Shown here piece by piece: positions 46,266-58,183 of a stretch of 64,000 nt of DNA (its first letter is position 1; each line of letters starts with the position of its first letter). The stretch lies in the NCBI GenBank assembly GCA_029204225.1, contig CM055102.1:8248587-8312586 (forward strand), given 5' to 3'. The notes under the pieces are model-generated. The model had not been told where the DNA came from. It saw only the letters and a program-made list of their open reading frames with translations, and searched no databases. Origin of the DNA: Diphasiastrum complanatum. Its lineage: Eukaryota; Streptophyta; Lycopodiopsida; Lycopodiales; Lycopodiaceae. The position numbers and the translations under genes are program-made.

Positions 46266-46277
46266 GCTCTAATGCCA
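46266..46277 (-). other. Variant primer-binding site
   Basis: Minus strand TGGCATTAGAGC, two changes from the standard TGGTATCAGAGC, abutting the LTR. Confidence 0.7.
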
Positions 46278-47032
<755 letters not shown>

Positions 47033-47165
47033 ATTGTTGTGTCATTTTCTTCGCGTCTGACTTTAAAACCTATGACAACATCATACAAATCCTTGGCCAT
47101 TAGCACTATTTCATCTTTAATTTTCATAGATGGTAGCTGGATCCATCAATCTTGTCTATAATGAG
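47033..47165 (-). pseudogene. Copia gag N-terminal scrap
   Basis: Minus strand reads KIDGSSYHL, a stop where a Trp is expected, KLKMK, then after a frame change DLYDVV, matching the start of copia gag (F-G-NY-LWK---). It is cut at 47033 by the LTR of the neighbouring element. Its own primer site and LTR lie to the right (47338, 47350). Confidence 0.6.
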
Positions 47166-47337
47166 AATCCATGTGGAACTTAGTCTAAGTGATAGTGATA
47201 ACTATTAGTGACTTAAGAATAAAATCTAGTGCTATTATTAGAACAAAAAGATGATTACAATAGAATTAGGTTCTGTAGGATGCTTCTGATATCAAGCAAT
47301 GCTGAGACCAGATATTGGGTTCAAGTAACTTAAAGTA

Positions 47338-47349
47338 GCTCTAATACCA
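47338..47349 (-). other. Variant tRNA-iMet primer-binding site
   Basis: Minus strand TGGTATTAGAGC, one change from the standard site, directly before the LTR start TGTTGGAAAAATTC at 47350. Confidence 0.75.
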
Positions 47350-47800
47350 TGTTGGAAAAATTCTTTGGAAATTTCTCATTGCATGTGCTACGCCTTTGGA
47401 ATTATATCAGGATGGTGAGTCAAACAACTCAACTAAATCTACTTGATTCTAGCTTTGAAGTCATCAGAATCGATAACGTCAATTACATAGACAAATACAA
47501 AGTTTCAAGACTATTAGTTGCGGAAGCGACAAATGTTTCAAAAAAAATTATAAGAGAGCAATACAAGATAGAATGATTACATCAGAGTAGGATACATTTG
47601 CTCTGACATAATTTTAAATGCAATAAGACAATGAATTGATTTAAAAACTAATAAAATACAAGTCATTTGAAATGATGAGCAGAAGACACTTGTGGTGATA
47701 ATCGCATACTCAAAACTAGCTTTGTTTCTATAACAACTTCAATAATACAAAGATATTGATAGCTTATTCTGACTCTCTTTCTGAATCTAATCAATGTAAT
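47350..47800 (-). repeat. Probable 5' LTR of a copia fragment
   Basis: Begins TGTTGGAAAAATTC after the primer site. No partner LTR is found, so the right end is estimated from the point where unrelated plus-strand copia protease sequence begins (about 47806). Confidence 0.5.
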
Positions 47801-47805
47801 CTGAG

Positions 47806-47950
47806 GAATTGTGGTGGATAGATAGTGGGGCTAGTTCCCATATATCAAGTTCTAAAAATTCCTTCACTAGTGTCATGCATCATCAAAAACTTTGTGTCTC
47901 AGTGATGTTCTTTATGTACCCAAGACTCAGACAAATCAAGCAATCGGATC
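47806..47950 (+). pseudogene. Copia protease scrap, plus strand
   Basis: Reads WWIDSGASSHISSSKNSF, the copia aspartic protease active site (DSGA) with its usual flanks, followed by a VMFFMYPRLR segment equivalent to the VLYVP-L block, and then loses similarity. Confidence 0.7.
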
Positions 47951-48339
47951 AGAATGATCCTACTACTGCACGAGGCAGTGGTTTAATGATAGCTCACAAA
48001 ACATGAAAAACCAATTCTATTGGTGAAATAACAAGAATTATGCAAATGACAATGTCTTATCAACTTCTCATTGAATTGGGTGATCTACTTATAGATCAAG
48101 TACAAGCACAACCTATATGCTGATTCAGTAGGTCTGGCACATGTGGAGAGTGCCACATCATTTAGATCCACCAATGGGAGCAAGCTATTCCCATACAACA
48201 AAGTTGACTTATGCTAATAGCTAAAATCCAACCACTAGTCTTCTTGAAAATAGGAATCTCCCCTAAAAAATAGGTTCTAGGAGAATATGTACATGTGATA
48301 TAGTACTGCCAGCTTCACGTGTTAATATCATCTAGCATG

Positions 48340-48508
48340 TGGGCCATCTTCTGGTTTCAGGTCAGCACCTTCTACTACATCCCAAAGATCTCTATCTATC
48401 AACATCATCCGGAATTTAAACTTTCAGATGTAGAAGTTAGAACCATTGAACTTGTCAATGATTCTAGCCTTGTTGGATGATGACGAAGAGCTACCAAGAT
48501 GAGACATA
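48340..48508 (-). pseudogene. Copia gag start, minus strand
   Basis: From an ATG at 48508: MSHLGSSSSSSNKARIIDKF, then NGSNFY, a TGA where Trp is expected, and KFKFRMMLIDRDLWDVVEG. This is a standard copia gag N-terminus. A primer-site variant follows upstream at 48561-48572. The rest of the element is missing. Confidence 0.75.
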
Positions 48509-48560
48509 ATAACAGTAATATAAATGGAACAAACTTAAACTCTCGGTTTATTTGAGCTAA

Positions 48561-48572
48561 GCTTTGATACCA
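48561..48572 (-). other. Variant primer-binding site
   Basis: Minus strand TGGTATCAAAGC, one change from TGGTATCAGAGC. A TG at 48576 (TGATGGGGCAAG) would start the LTR, which continues to about 48840; no partner is visible. Confidence 0.6.
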
Positions 48573-48859
48573 ATCTGATGGGGCAAGGGAGATAGAAGAA
48601 CGTGAACGGAGAAGAGAGCAAGAATATTGCGGAACAGCTGCACTGCTATTTTCTCATTGTCATCTATCATTTTTTCTTTCTCATTCTCCAACACACAAAC
48701 CGTAGATGCCCCAGGGTTGAAAAATCCAAAGGTAACAACAGTAATTGCAAGGGGGGCTCCGCTCTAAGTCAATCAAGATCAAGAGCATTTGAAAATTCTC
48801 AAAGATGATACTTCCCAGTACTCAGCGACTGATGTGATTTTTCTACTATTTCTACTATT

Positions 48860-49530
48860 AATTAGTTGATCAAAAATGACCTTATTAGTAGTAGGAATGT
48901 AAACTTTATAGGCTTTACTCACCTCACTATATTCGACAAATATACCTTTCCTTGAAGTGAATCCTCCTTTGTTCTATCATCAAGAGCTATATTGATATAG
49001 CAAGTGCATCCAAAAGTTCTAAAAAACTTGACACTCGGCCTCCTCTTGAATAGCATCTCAGAAGGTGTTCTTCCATCCAATATAGCACTTAGCCACCTAT
49101 TGCATAGAAAGTTAGCACACAACAAGTCTTGATCCCAAAATGGTTTAGGAAGATTTGCACTTAACCTCATAGCTTGGGCACCTTCACATATTGTCCTATT
49201 CTTCCTCTCGGCCACTCCATTTTGTTGAGGTGTCCCCTCCTCCTCAAGCACTAGATCCTAGTGGAAAATTGGTTCTCCTTTGCAATCTTGAACTTTACAA
49301 AGACATCATACACTTCATCTTTGCTTTTTAGTAGATATGCCCAATAATATCTACAAAAATCATCAAGGCTTTGAAAAATTTGTCTTCTTAGAGTCAACAC
49401 TCTGGATGTAGACTTGGATTCATAAAGCTTCTTCAAAGCTTCCCAAGCTTCATGAGATGAATTGCACTTACCAATCTCCTGGAGTAGCTCATTGGTAACA
49501 TTCATCTTGATCATGTGTAGAGCTTTCTTT
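48860..49530 (-). pseudogene. Copia gag-integrase fusion by internal deletion
   Basis: Belongs to the family of the intact element. Minus strand: gag segment MIKMNVTNELLQEIGKC to LTLRRQIFQS is joined in frame to the integrase core at LDDFCRYYWAYLLKSKDEV. A second deletion and a stop then lead to TPQQNGVAERKNRT, and the integrase C-terminus runs to about 48860 (FGCTCYINI, SEVSKAYKVYIP). The first deletion removes the equivalent of residues about 114-525 of the intact polyprotein, including protease and integrase Asp1. Confidence 0.85.
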
Positions 49531-49804
49531 GCTCTCTTGTCCTAAGATTGAAACACACTCTCATGAAGTCTAGCAACCTCAAAAAATAGAGATCCAATCA
49601 AAAATATGGTTTTGACAAAATCACAAAAAATTGAATCTTCCAATTTCTACATGCAATTGCAACAAACTTAATATAGAATCTTGTAGCCTCTAATGAAGCT
49701 TTCCTAATGCATCAAAAATTGGCCAATCCAGTAAGGCACGTGTGAAATCGGCCTATTTCAAGTCCGTACCTAAATTGAATTAACATTTGAAAGCAAGTAA
49801 TTCA

Positions 49805-50410
49805 TTGATTGTCAATTATGTTATATGATGAAGAGAGAGAATTATTTGCAACTATCCATGCACTTAAAACTTGGCTTGGAGAGACTACTTATTTGATAAT
49901 AAGTTTATAGCGGATACGGAGCACCAGCCTCTTAAGCACTTTTGTAATCAACATAATATTACTTCAAGATAGGAAATCTTGATGGGAAAAATTTATGTAA
50001 GAATTTGATCATAAAATCCATTGTATAAGAGACAACTCTAATTAACTTGCAAATGCTCTTAGTCATATAGGTGAATTGAATGAATTATCTTTCATCTTGA
50101 TTTCTACGGATCTCTGTTTTTCATTTAGAGGACGTATGAAAGTAATTCTCATTTGGTCGTATTTGAAACATTACTCATATATACTAAATGAGGACAATGT
50201 TGGGACAAGTTTGCAAGGGCCACGACTACCTATGAAAGATAAGAAAATTCTAGAACAATTTACTATTTCAGATGGATTTTTATTTCGTAATGGGAAACTT
50301 TGTATTATAGAGATCAATGAGCTCAAGCATCATATTATTTTTTAATGTCATGACATACCCTATGCATGACATCAGGGTATAGATTAAATCATTTTTCAAC
50401 ATTTACACAT
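49805..50410 (+). pseudogene. Ty3/gypsy RNase H to integrase zinc-domain scrap
   Basis: Frames show LYDEERELFATIHALKTWL (gypsy RNase H), then FIADTEHQPLKHFCNQHNI (the TDH-SLK block), ANALSHIGELN (ADALSR equivalent), and ISDGFLFRNGKLCI followed by CHDIPYA-HQGI, the start of the integrase H2C2 zinc domain. Several frameshifts and stops; no LTR nearby. The 49531-49804 gap before it is non-coding and has CACGTGTG at 49737-49744. Confidence 0.75.
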
Positions 50411-50659
50411 GTTTTCATGTACATATATATGTGTCACTATATGGACATGTGTACACACACAAGATAAAGAACCCTAAGTATCTAGTATACAAAGAACATG
50501 AAAAACACCAATTGAAATTTTAAATCATTGGGTGGTACAAAAAACAATCAAACTAAAAATATTATGAACATGATGTTATATTACTATTTTTATTACAATT
50601 AGGAATTTTGCTTGACTACTAAAACTATAGCTAGCTAGTAATGGTAATGGCTAGAGAGG

Positions 50660-50724
<65 letters not shown>
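50660..50724. repeat. (GA)n microsatellite
   Basis: About 65 bp of uninterrupted GA. The flanks 50411-50659 and 50725-51379 show no recognisable feature. Confidence 0.95.
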
Positions 50725-50726
<2 letters not shown>

Positions 50727-51379
50727 TGGAGGAAGGCAACCAATGACTAGTTGTTGCTACAGGTTACGTCCATTTATGTTGATGTATAGTTTTCAATCTA
50801 GATCTCCAATGAATGTGGAGGTCAACTCTATTACCTGATGCTCTTAACTGCTGACATATTGGAAAGATATAGAGAATCTGACTTCTTGTCTGATAGACAT
50901 AATTCAGAATCGATTCTTAAACAACTTTTGCATTGGGAATCAGCCCTTGAATAGGGATTGACGATCCTCAGGGGCCATGCCTGAAAAACTTACAGATTAC
51001 ATGTTTTGATTGTTGAAAAAGTGATTTGAAGAGTTAACACTTTTGTATAACCCTAACAGGAAGCATCTCTCCGACTGAAAACTTATGAGCATCAAAGAAA
51101 AAGGGGATCAAGGCCATCCAATGGAAGTGCAAATTAGTGAGTTCTTGTGCCAAGAACATGCCGGATTCAAATTCTAGAGGAAACTAAATAAAGTCACGAG
51201 TTTATAAAATAACTAGTTTAAGAAATATTAATGTTTATAGTGGCAAGAAATAGTTAAATTGAAAGCTTGCAATTTACAAAGGATCATGAAGGAGTCATCG
51301 TACAAATGTAGGCGCCGATGAAGCAAAGCACAACCATTCTTTGAATGATAAAGTACAGCTACTGTTACACTGCTTGTAA

Positions 51380-51560
51380 CCTTGCAAGAACAGATGAAAG
51401 GCTTCTAGAAGAAATGAAAAACAGATGGTCCGAAGAGATGAACAGATGAACAAATGGTCCGAAGAGATGAAACAACCTTTAGAAAAACGATAAAAAGATG
51501 GTCGAAGAGATGAACAGATGGACAGATGGCCCGAAGAGATGAAACAGCTTCTAGAAAAAA
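51380..51560 (+). repeat. Short tandem repeat, GAAGAGATGAACAGATGG type
   Basis: Two to three units of about 70 bp, each with AGAAA-AAC or AGAAAAACG, then GATGGTCCGAAGAGATGAAC, AGATG-ACA-ATGG and CCGAAGAGATGAAACA. The minus-strand frames across it are low-complexity echoes of the repeat. Confidence 0.75.
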
Positions 51561-51699
51561 CAAAAAACAACTAGAACATGATGCCATCACGATCATTCTG
51601 ACTTGAATATGAAGCGCCTGAAATGCATCCCTTTCCCAGAAAAGGATCGCTGCCTTTATAACACATTTTGATACCACGCATCGAGATCAATGTTAAACT

Positions 51700-52195
51700 A
51701 CTCTATCTGTTAAACTACTCTATGTGAGATGCACGACCCACTTTGCTATTACTGATTTCGAGTTTGCTTTAATAGGGATTTCGATACGGTGTATCGAAAT
51801 TCCTGTTACAAAGTGTTAAGTTATGTTAATCTCAATCACATTTAGGTACATCAAAATTTAGGCTAATATTGAACCACCTACATCAAACTTTAGGTTAACA
51901 TCGAACGACCTACTTTGCTTGAACGACCGACTTTGCTTGAACAACAATTATCCACTAGGCGGCACATCGCAATCAGTCTTAAATTACACTATGTGAGATG
52001 TGGACGAGTGGCTTTACAAAAAATTAGAATATAGCATTGCAATACTACGATTGACTTTGTTTTTTTCCTGATTTTGAGATGGATTGAACAGGGATTTTGA
52101 TTGGGCGTATCGGAAACTTTGTTACAGATTGTTCAGTTAAGTTAACTTAACCTGAATCACAATACGGTGCATCAAAATTTAGGTATCAGTGTGAT
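51700..52195 (+). repeat. Diverged ~200-bp duplication with palindrome
   Basis: 51705-51860 and 51990-52190 share, in order, ACTATGTGAGATG, AGGGATTTCGAT or AGGGATTTTGAT, TTGTTACA, GTTAAGTT-TGTTAA-like and TACATCAAAATTTAGG or TGCATCAAAATTTAGG. The first contains inverted arms TTTCGATAC and GTATCGAAA separated by GGT (51778-51798). Between them, GAACGACCTACTTTGCTT is tandemly repeated. Confidence 0.6.
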
Positions 52196-52269
52196 AAAAA
52201 TCAGTGTTTTGAAAAATCGACATAGTCCAAGAATAGAACCGACATCTTTTTCCAAAAATCGGCATGGAA

Positions 52270-53618
52270 AAAATTGTACAGGATGTTTTATGTCATAAAT
52301 CTTGGGTTTTATAGGGGAAAATCGGCAAGTAAGAGCTTGTCACTCAATAGAGGCAGAAGAAATCTTTCACATAAGGGTTTTTGGAGAGAAACCTCTAAAA
52401 GCTTTCCCGAACACTGGATAAAGCTATCGTCCACTCAGATATCTGTGGACCCAATGAAAGTCAATTTGCTCTCAGAATCAAGATATTTCTTGACGTTAAT
52501 TAATGACTACAACAAGATGACAACGATCTATTATTTAAAGAAAAAGTGTAAAGTATTTGACTCTTTCAAAAAGTTCATGGCATTCACAAAGAGACACACC
52601 TTGAAGAAGATATAGACCATCAGGTCTGACAATGGAGGTGAGTACAAAAACAAGGAGTTTTCAAGTTTCTACCAAGAACAAGGAATAGAGTATCAATTCA
52701 CTTCTGCATACACACCCGAATATAATGGTGTCATAGAGAAAAAAAAATAGAATGCTAGTCGAAGGAGCTAGATGCATGATGGCATAGGCTCAATTGTTGA
52801 GACAATTATGGATTGAAACAATTGCTGCAACAGTACACCTGCCAAACAAATCAACAACAACAACCCTGAAAAACAAGACACCATATGAGATGTTGACATG
52901 TAAGAAGTTTGATCTGTTGTACGTACGTGTGTTCGAATGTGCAGCATACAAGCACATACCAAAAGAAAATAGAAGCATGCTCGATGAAAAGTTAGAGCAA
53001 ACAATCATGGTCGGATACTCGAATGGATCGCAAGTGTATAGACTCTACAACCCAACCTCGAAGAAAGTTGTGTCGAATCGAGATGTGAAATTCGACTAAT
53101 CCACATTTCTTGGATTAAAGGAAGAAAAGGGCCATAAGATCTTCACGCTACTGCCAATTAAAGAGGGAAATGGAGGACAGACATCAACACAAGATGCAGA
53201 GCTCCGTACTCCAGAGCAAAAAGCCGAAGATCAACCTGTCGAAGAAGAAACCAACCAGCAGCGACGAACTGAACCAAGAAGGTTAATAAGACAAAGAAGA
53301 CCTCCAAATCGATACATGACCATCTTCAATGGAGCGAAGATGCAGAGCTCGAATTCTGTAGCTTCACTGTAGAACCCACAACTTACCAAGAAGCTATCCA
53401 GAGTTCAAAGGGAGAATTCTGGAAGGAAGCAATGTCAGAGGAGATCAAATCAGTGAGGCAAAATGAGACATGGACACTAGAGCCACTACTTGAGGACAAA
53501 AAGATCATCGACTACAAATGGGTTTATAAAAAAAAAAAATCAAATCAGATGGCATAGTCGGATGTTACAAGGCAAGACTTGTCGCCAAGGGCTACACGTG
53601 TGATGCCACGAAAATGTT
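52270..53618 (+). pseudogene. Copia integrase to reverse transcriptase scrap
   Basis: Reads integrase core pieces HSDICGP, RSDNGGEYKNKEF and PEYNGVIEKKK (catalytic Asp, Asp and Glu positions all recognisable), the integrase C-terminus (VRVFECAAYKH, MVGYSNGSQVYRLY, SNRDVKFD), a basic linker, and the reverse transcriptase start EFWKEAMSEEIKSV and ARLVAKGYT. Stops and frameshifts separate these. It ends exactly where the gypsy LTR starts (53619). It is a close relative of the 33042-33348 scrap. Confidence 0.85.
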
Positions 53619-54844
53619 AAAAATTGAATGTCAACATAAATATGGCATGATATACTCAGAAATGAAGATATGAGCCGGTTAACTATAAATCATGAAGAGG
53701 CTTAAGTCATTTTTCGGGAATATATCTCCTAAGTACTTTCGTTGTAATTAAGGACAAGACCTTTAAAAGGAAAAGACATTGTCTTGGACAACCTTTACTA
53801 GGTTGTCCATACGAAATGACTAGATACGAAAAGACATGATAAACTAGAGTAACTTTAACTCATAGTTAAGAATACCTCCTATGGTATAGTTGAACGTATT
53901 TTCAGTCTAATTGTTAACTAGACCCTTTTGCGAGAGCGACACACCTGTTGTTTTAGAGGTGTGTTTGTTCACCCCGTAGAACATATATTGATCTCACACT
54001 TCAGTCTCAATCATCGAGAGAGAAGAGTTTATGCTTATGTAAGAGACTGAAGAAGTGAATAGAGTTCTGTGAGTTATACTCTCTTATCTCTATTCTCCGC
54101 ACTACTGAGTGTGAGTGATCTTGAGTCTGCTAACAATCTTTAACACATTTCATAAATTTTTCTCTGATCAGACAGTCGCTTTAGTGCATTACAGTCATTT
54201 GCTATGTTTTCGTAAAGCATGCTCTAAAGAACTGTCTTTAAACCATCTTATTCGTCTGTCGCAAATACTTTCTTTTTGACACTCGAATAACGACTATCTT
54301 TGGTACAGTCTAGCACGATCACTGAATAAAGTTGTATGTATACATATGAGATGACAGTCCCTGTCTGAAGAATTCAGTCTTTGATATGTTTTTCTGATTG
54401 GCATTGACATAAGTTTCTTCGTGTTCTCTAACCATTAAGTTGGGCTTTAGTTGTTGAGGACTTCTGTCTAGAAACGAATAGTTTGCGAACTCGATTAATT
54501 AATTGTCTGCATAGCCACTAATACATTGAACAATTCTCAATTCTTTGTTGACACCAGCCAGAGTGTAGTACGGCTGTACTTCTCTGATAACATCTCATCT
54601 ATAGAACGCGCTTCATCCAATTCGATAGAGGCCAAATTGTTGTTCAGAATCTATTAACATTACCCATCCCAAACATAAGTAATATTGGTTACTTTTTAAT
54701 GTCTGTCGACAACTAGAATAACACTCGAAACCACTTGCCATAATTGTACCAAAAACATAATTTTCTAATGCTGTCCTCTGTGGGAACGACATTATTTACT
54801 ATAAAATCTATATTAAAGCTGTTGGTATAGTACGACATATACCA
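53619..54844 (+). repeat. 5' LTR of a gypsy element (about 1226 bp)
   Basis: Begins TGTGATGCCACG immediately after interrupted copia coding sequence and ends TATACCA before a gypsy-type primer site. Only one LTR lies in the window's left portion of the element and no second copy is found, so the left edge (TG at 53619 or 53621) is set by the copia break. The TTTCATAAATTTTT at 54155-54168 is TATA-like at most. Confidence 0.7.
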
Positions 54845-54849
54845 ATTTT

Positions 54850-54867
54850 TGGCACCGTTGCCGAGGA
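54850..54867 (+). other. Gypsy-type primer-binding site
   Basis: TGGCACCGTTGCCGAGGA, differing by one base from the site at 5039-5056. It lies 5 bp after the LTR end. Confidence 0.8.
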
Positions 54868-55056
54868 TAGTTTAGGAAAGTTATAAGAAATCTAACAAAT
54901 CCATTTCCATCTCTAGTGTATGTCAGATAGAGAATCCAGATTAGAATGATACCGTAAGCTTAGAGAGGAATATTACAAAGACAAAGTGAGAATACTAGTC
55001 AAAGAAATCTAGACGAAATCACTGCCCCGTTACTTGAACTCCTAATTAGCTTCGGT

Positions 55057-55560
55057 ATGGAGGGTCCTGCTGCACGTTTCACTTCTATCTCCAAAATTAA
55101 ATACAATTATTTTAAAGGGACTTCTTCCGATGATGCAGATAGCTATGTCTCACAATTTGAGTCAATTGCTAATGCGAATAACGAGGGAACTGATGTAGAC
55201 AAACTACAAATTTTCCCTGGTCTGCAAAGAAAGCAGGCGCGCATATGGTACAGTCAAGTTGAACCAGGCCATGTAGGAACCTGGTACTTGCTGAAAGATG
55301 CATTTCTAAACCAGTTTAGAGAGATCAGTTACAAATCTAGAATTCTTGGACGTTTGAACAATGTTCAGATGAAGAGTAAAGAATCCCTTCGCAAATATAC
55401 ACGTAAGGTTAAAAATCTCATAGGAAAACTAACCGGTGTATATCCCGTAGATATGTAGATCGAACGGTTTTTGGCTGGTTTACCACCAAAGATTGATCGG
55501 TATTGCAGACAAGGGGTACGAAATTTCTATGATCCGAGATGCCACATTCAAACTGTTTTG
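55057..55560 (+). pseudogene. Ty3/gypsy gag
   Basis: From ATG at 55057: IKYNYFKGTSSDDADSYVSQ, QIFPGLQRKQARIWYSQV, LKDAFLNQFREISYKSRILG and ESLRKYTRKVKNLIGKL, the ordered landmarks of a plant retrotransposon gag domain (residues about 20-130). A TAG at 55456-55458 is followed in frame by IERFLAGLPPKID, so the ORF was longer. After about 55560 the gag signal is lost. No protease or polymerase follows, so the element is defective or unrelated DNA starts soon after. Confidence 0.8.
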
Positions 55561-55639
55561 TAAATACGCAAACCAAGCCATATTTTTGACGGATGCGAAC
55601 GCGACAATATCAGTACAAAATTTTGACTACATATAGGAT

Positions 55640-56060
55640 GCGCTTGCGGGTAATCCAGTATGCTTTGGTGTTATTACTTACAAAGCCTTTTTGCGATGGA
55701 TCAAACATCAGAAGTTTTCAGGAGTCGGAGCTCATGTCTCTCGCCAGTGTGCTCATTTTCAAATTTTGACTGAGGTAGAGAAAATACTGCTGATGTGAAG
55801 GATGTTGGATCCCAAGCCAATTGATCTTTCCAGCCTTATTTTTGTACCTGTTCCGGTTCCAGTCGATGCTGCACCAGCAGTCGAAGTAGCAGCCACAACT
55901 GCTATGGATAGTGAAGCTGTGGCAATGGAAACTGATGGAGCTGCTGCTGCTGTTGATTCTTCAAAGCCAGCATCTGCTTCCACATCTTAGAAGCAGACGA
56001 GTGCATCCACCTCTGAGGATGACGCAACATAGTCCGATACATCAGACAAAACTTCTTGTT
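55640..56060 (+). other. Unidentified open segment, Ala/Val-rich
   Basis: An open frame at 55802-55990 gives an Ala/Val/Pro/Ser-rich peptide (VPVPVPVDAAPAVEVA) and is open for some distance upstream in pieces (AFLRWIKHQKFSGVG). No motif is recognised. It could be the end of an unknown gag-associated protein or a decayed host exon. Confidence 0.25.
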
Positions 56061-56420
56061 GGTAGAACATCCCTGATATTAGCAAGCTTAATGCTTTCAG
56101 TCATTTATTTTTATTAGAACAAATTTCTTGTTTCTTGGTCTTCTATGTCATGTTTAGCTTTCTTTGTACCAAACATTTTTGCAAAATGTTTTTCCTTGCC
56201 ATTTTCCTCTCTAGCACCAAACTTATTTTTTACACTTTTTCTCTTTACCAAGCCTTCCCTATTGACTTACATTTCTTTTTTCTAACATTGTTACAACAAA
56301 TAAATGCTATTTTTGTCCAAGAAACTTTACAAACTTATGAGGCTATAAGATACATGGAATGAGATTGCATTGTATTTTTTGGTATTTACACTCCTTTGAT
56401 GAGAAGCCTATATCTCGCAT

Positions 56421-56421
<1 letters not shown>

Positions 56422-56469
<48 letters not shown>

Positions 56470-56485
56470 TGTGTGTGTGTGTGTT
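56422..56485. repeat. (CA)n facing (TG)n
   Basis: 46 bp of CA repeat (56422-56467) followed by AAA-like spacer and 16 bp of TG repeat (56470-56485). The two arms are inverted complements. Confidence 0.95.
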
Positions 56486-56489
56486 ATTA

Positions 56490-58183
56490 ATGAAGTTTTG
56501 TATCTTCCAAATGTGTTGGACATTTCAAAGATAGTTTTTCACATACTTATTTTGGAAAGCCCAAAGGTAACTTGTTATATGAATATGGAATTTTGCCTTC
56601 ATCCCTTTGATACTCATGTACATTTTGTGAATAATGATAACACTTGTAGTGTTTTTCAGAGAAAGAATAAAAAGATTACTATATTAAGAACGCCTCAAAA
56701 CTGAAACCTTGAGATAATTTAATTGACTTTCTTGTTCTCTTTTTATTTCCATTGTCAATTTTTAACTCCAGTATATAGTACAATAAAAAGTTCTTCACAA
56801 ACATTGAATAAGACTTACTAACTAGATGCATTAGCTTGAATCATATCTAGGACATACGAAAACATTAAATTACTTTGTGCGTGAGAAGTTGAGTCCTGAA
56901 ACCACTCTATATTTATATCTTTATTATTACATATGGAAGTAATCCTTGGAATTAGTACTTCTAGATTTCAAAATATATTATAATGCTATGATATGCACCA
57001 AACGACCACCGATTATGGCCATGTGGCAAACTTCTCACTCCATTCTTGATTGTTGTAAACTATATGTATGAAATCTAAATTAGCAATTTTCTTATCACAC
57101 ACTATCATGTATGTTCATAATCAATCTATGTTTGAAGATTTCCACAATCAAGGGTATTCAAAACACTTATTTATTACTTAGAAATTAGTAGACACTATCT
57201 CATTTAATGTTAGGGATCTAAAATTTACCTGAAATGCACATGCATAAATCAAGCTACTAATGCACACATGTAAAATATGCTTCATGGTATATGTTTAAGT
57301 TTTCATATTAGGCCTTGACCTTGACTAAGCCTTAAAAAGGAAAAAAAAATGAACAACTTGCAATAGAAAATCATAATATCTTCTAAACATTTTTCATTGA
57401 GAATGGTTTGTAAGTACTTATAGTTAAGACTATAATTCATTTACAAGTTCACATTCAATAATCAAACCAAGCACAAGGACTAAGCAAAAAAGTTCCAAAA
57501 TCCTGACATAGATTTTAAATGAATGTCAATAATAAATGGTGTCTCTTTAATGAGTTGTCAAAGGAGTTTGTACCTTACACTTTTCTCAAATTATTTGAGT
57601 CTTTTGCACATAATCAATTATGATGCAAATATATTTCCATTCATCACCATGCATGTTGAATATAGTGCGTATTCATTTGGATTAAAAATTTGCGTAGTCA
57701 ATTCAACATAAATGATTTTGAGCTTGAATATTTCAATGTGAAAATTTCTAGACTATTATTTACTAAGAACTATAAGTTGCTTACATACTTCAAACATGGA
57801 CATATCAATAATAAATGCTTAACATGTCATTGTTTATACATATGACATATAACCCTCAAAAGCTCAATGTCACAAGTGTATGAAATACATACAATGTAAA
57901 TGAGAAGAGAGAATTACACTTTATATAAGTGTCTTTTGTCTAGTTGTACTCCATCCAATTCTTCATCATGCCTCTATCATTAGATTTTTGTGAGTTTTGC
58001 ACCACAGGTTCTTTTCCTAAATTACATTTTTTATTTATGTAACCCTTCTACTTCATTTGCACCCACTCTTCCATTAGATTGAAACTGATCGGGCTTAGTA
58101 CATGCCTTATTATAGCTTATTTCTAACAGTCTATAAAATTACAAAAGAATAGGAACAATATATAAAATCACAAAGGAAATAGT
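56490..58183. other. AT-rich non-coding, nothing recognised
   Basis: Short ORFs only, no protein motifs, no clear tandem repeats. It is the longest featureless stretch in the right half. Confidence 0.5.

Noticed and set aside
56396-56704. Copia protease/pre-integrase fragment suggested by an INEVLYLPN-like string
   Set aside because: Only a few residues fit; the following sequence shows none of the expected landmarks.
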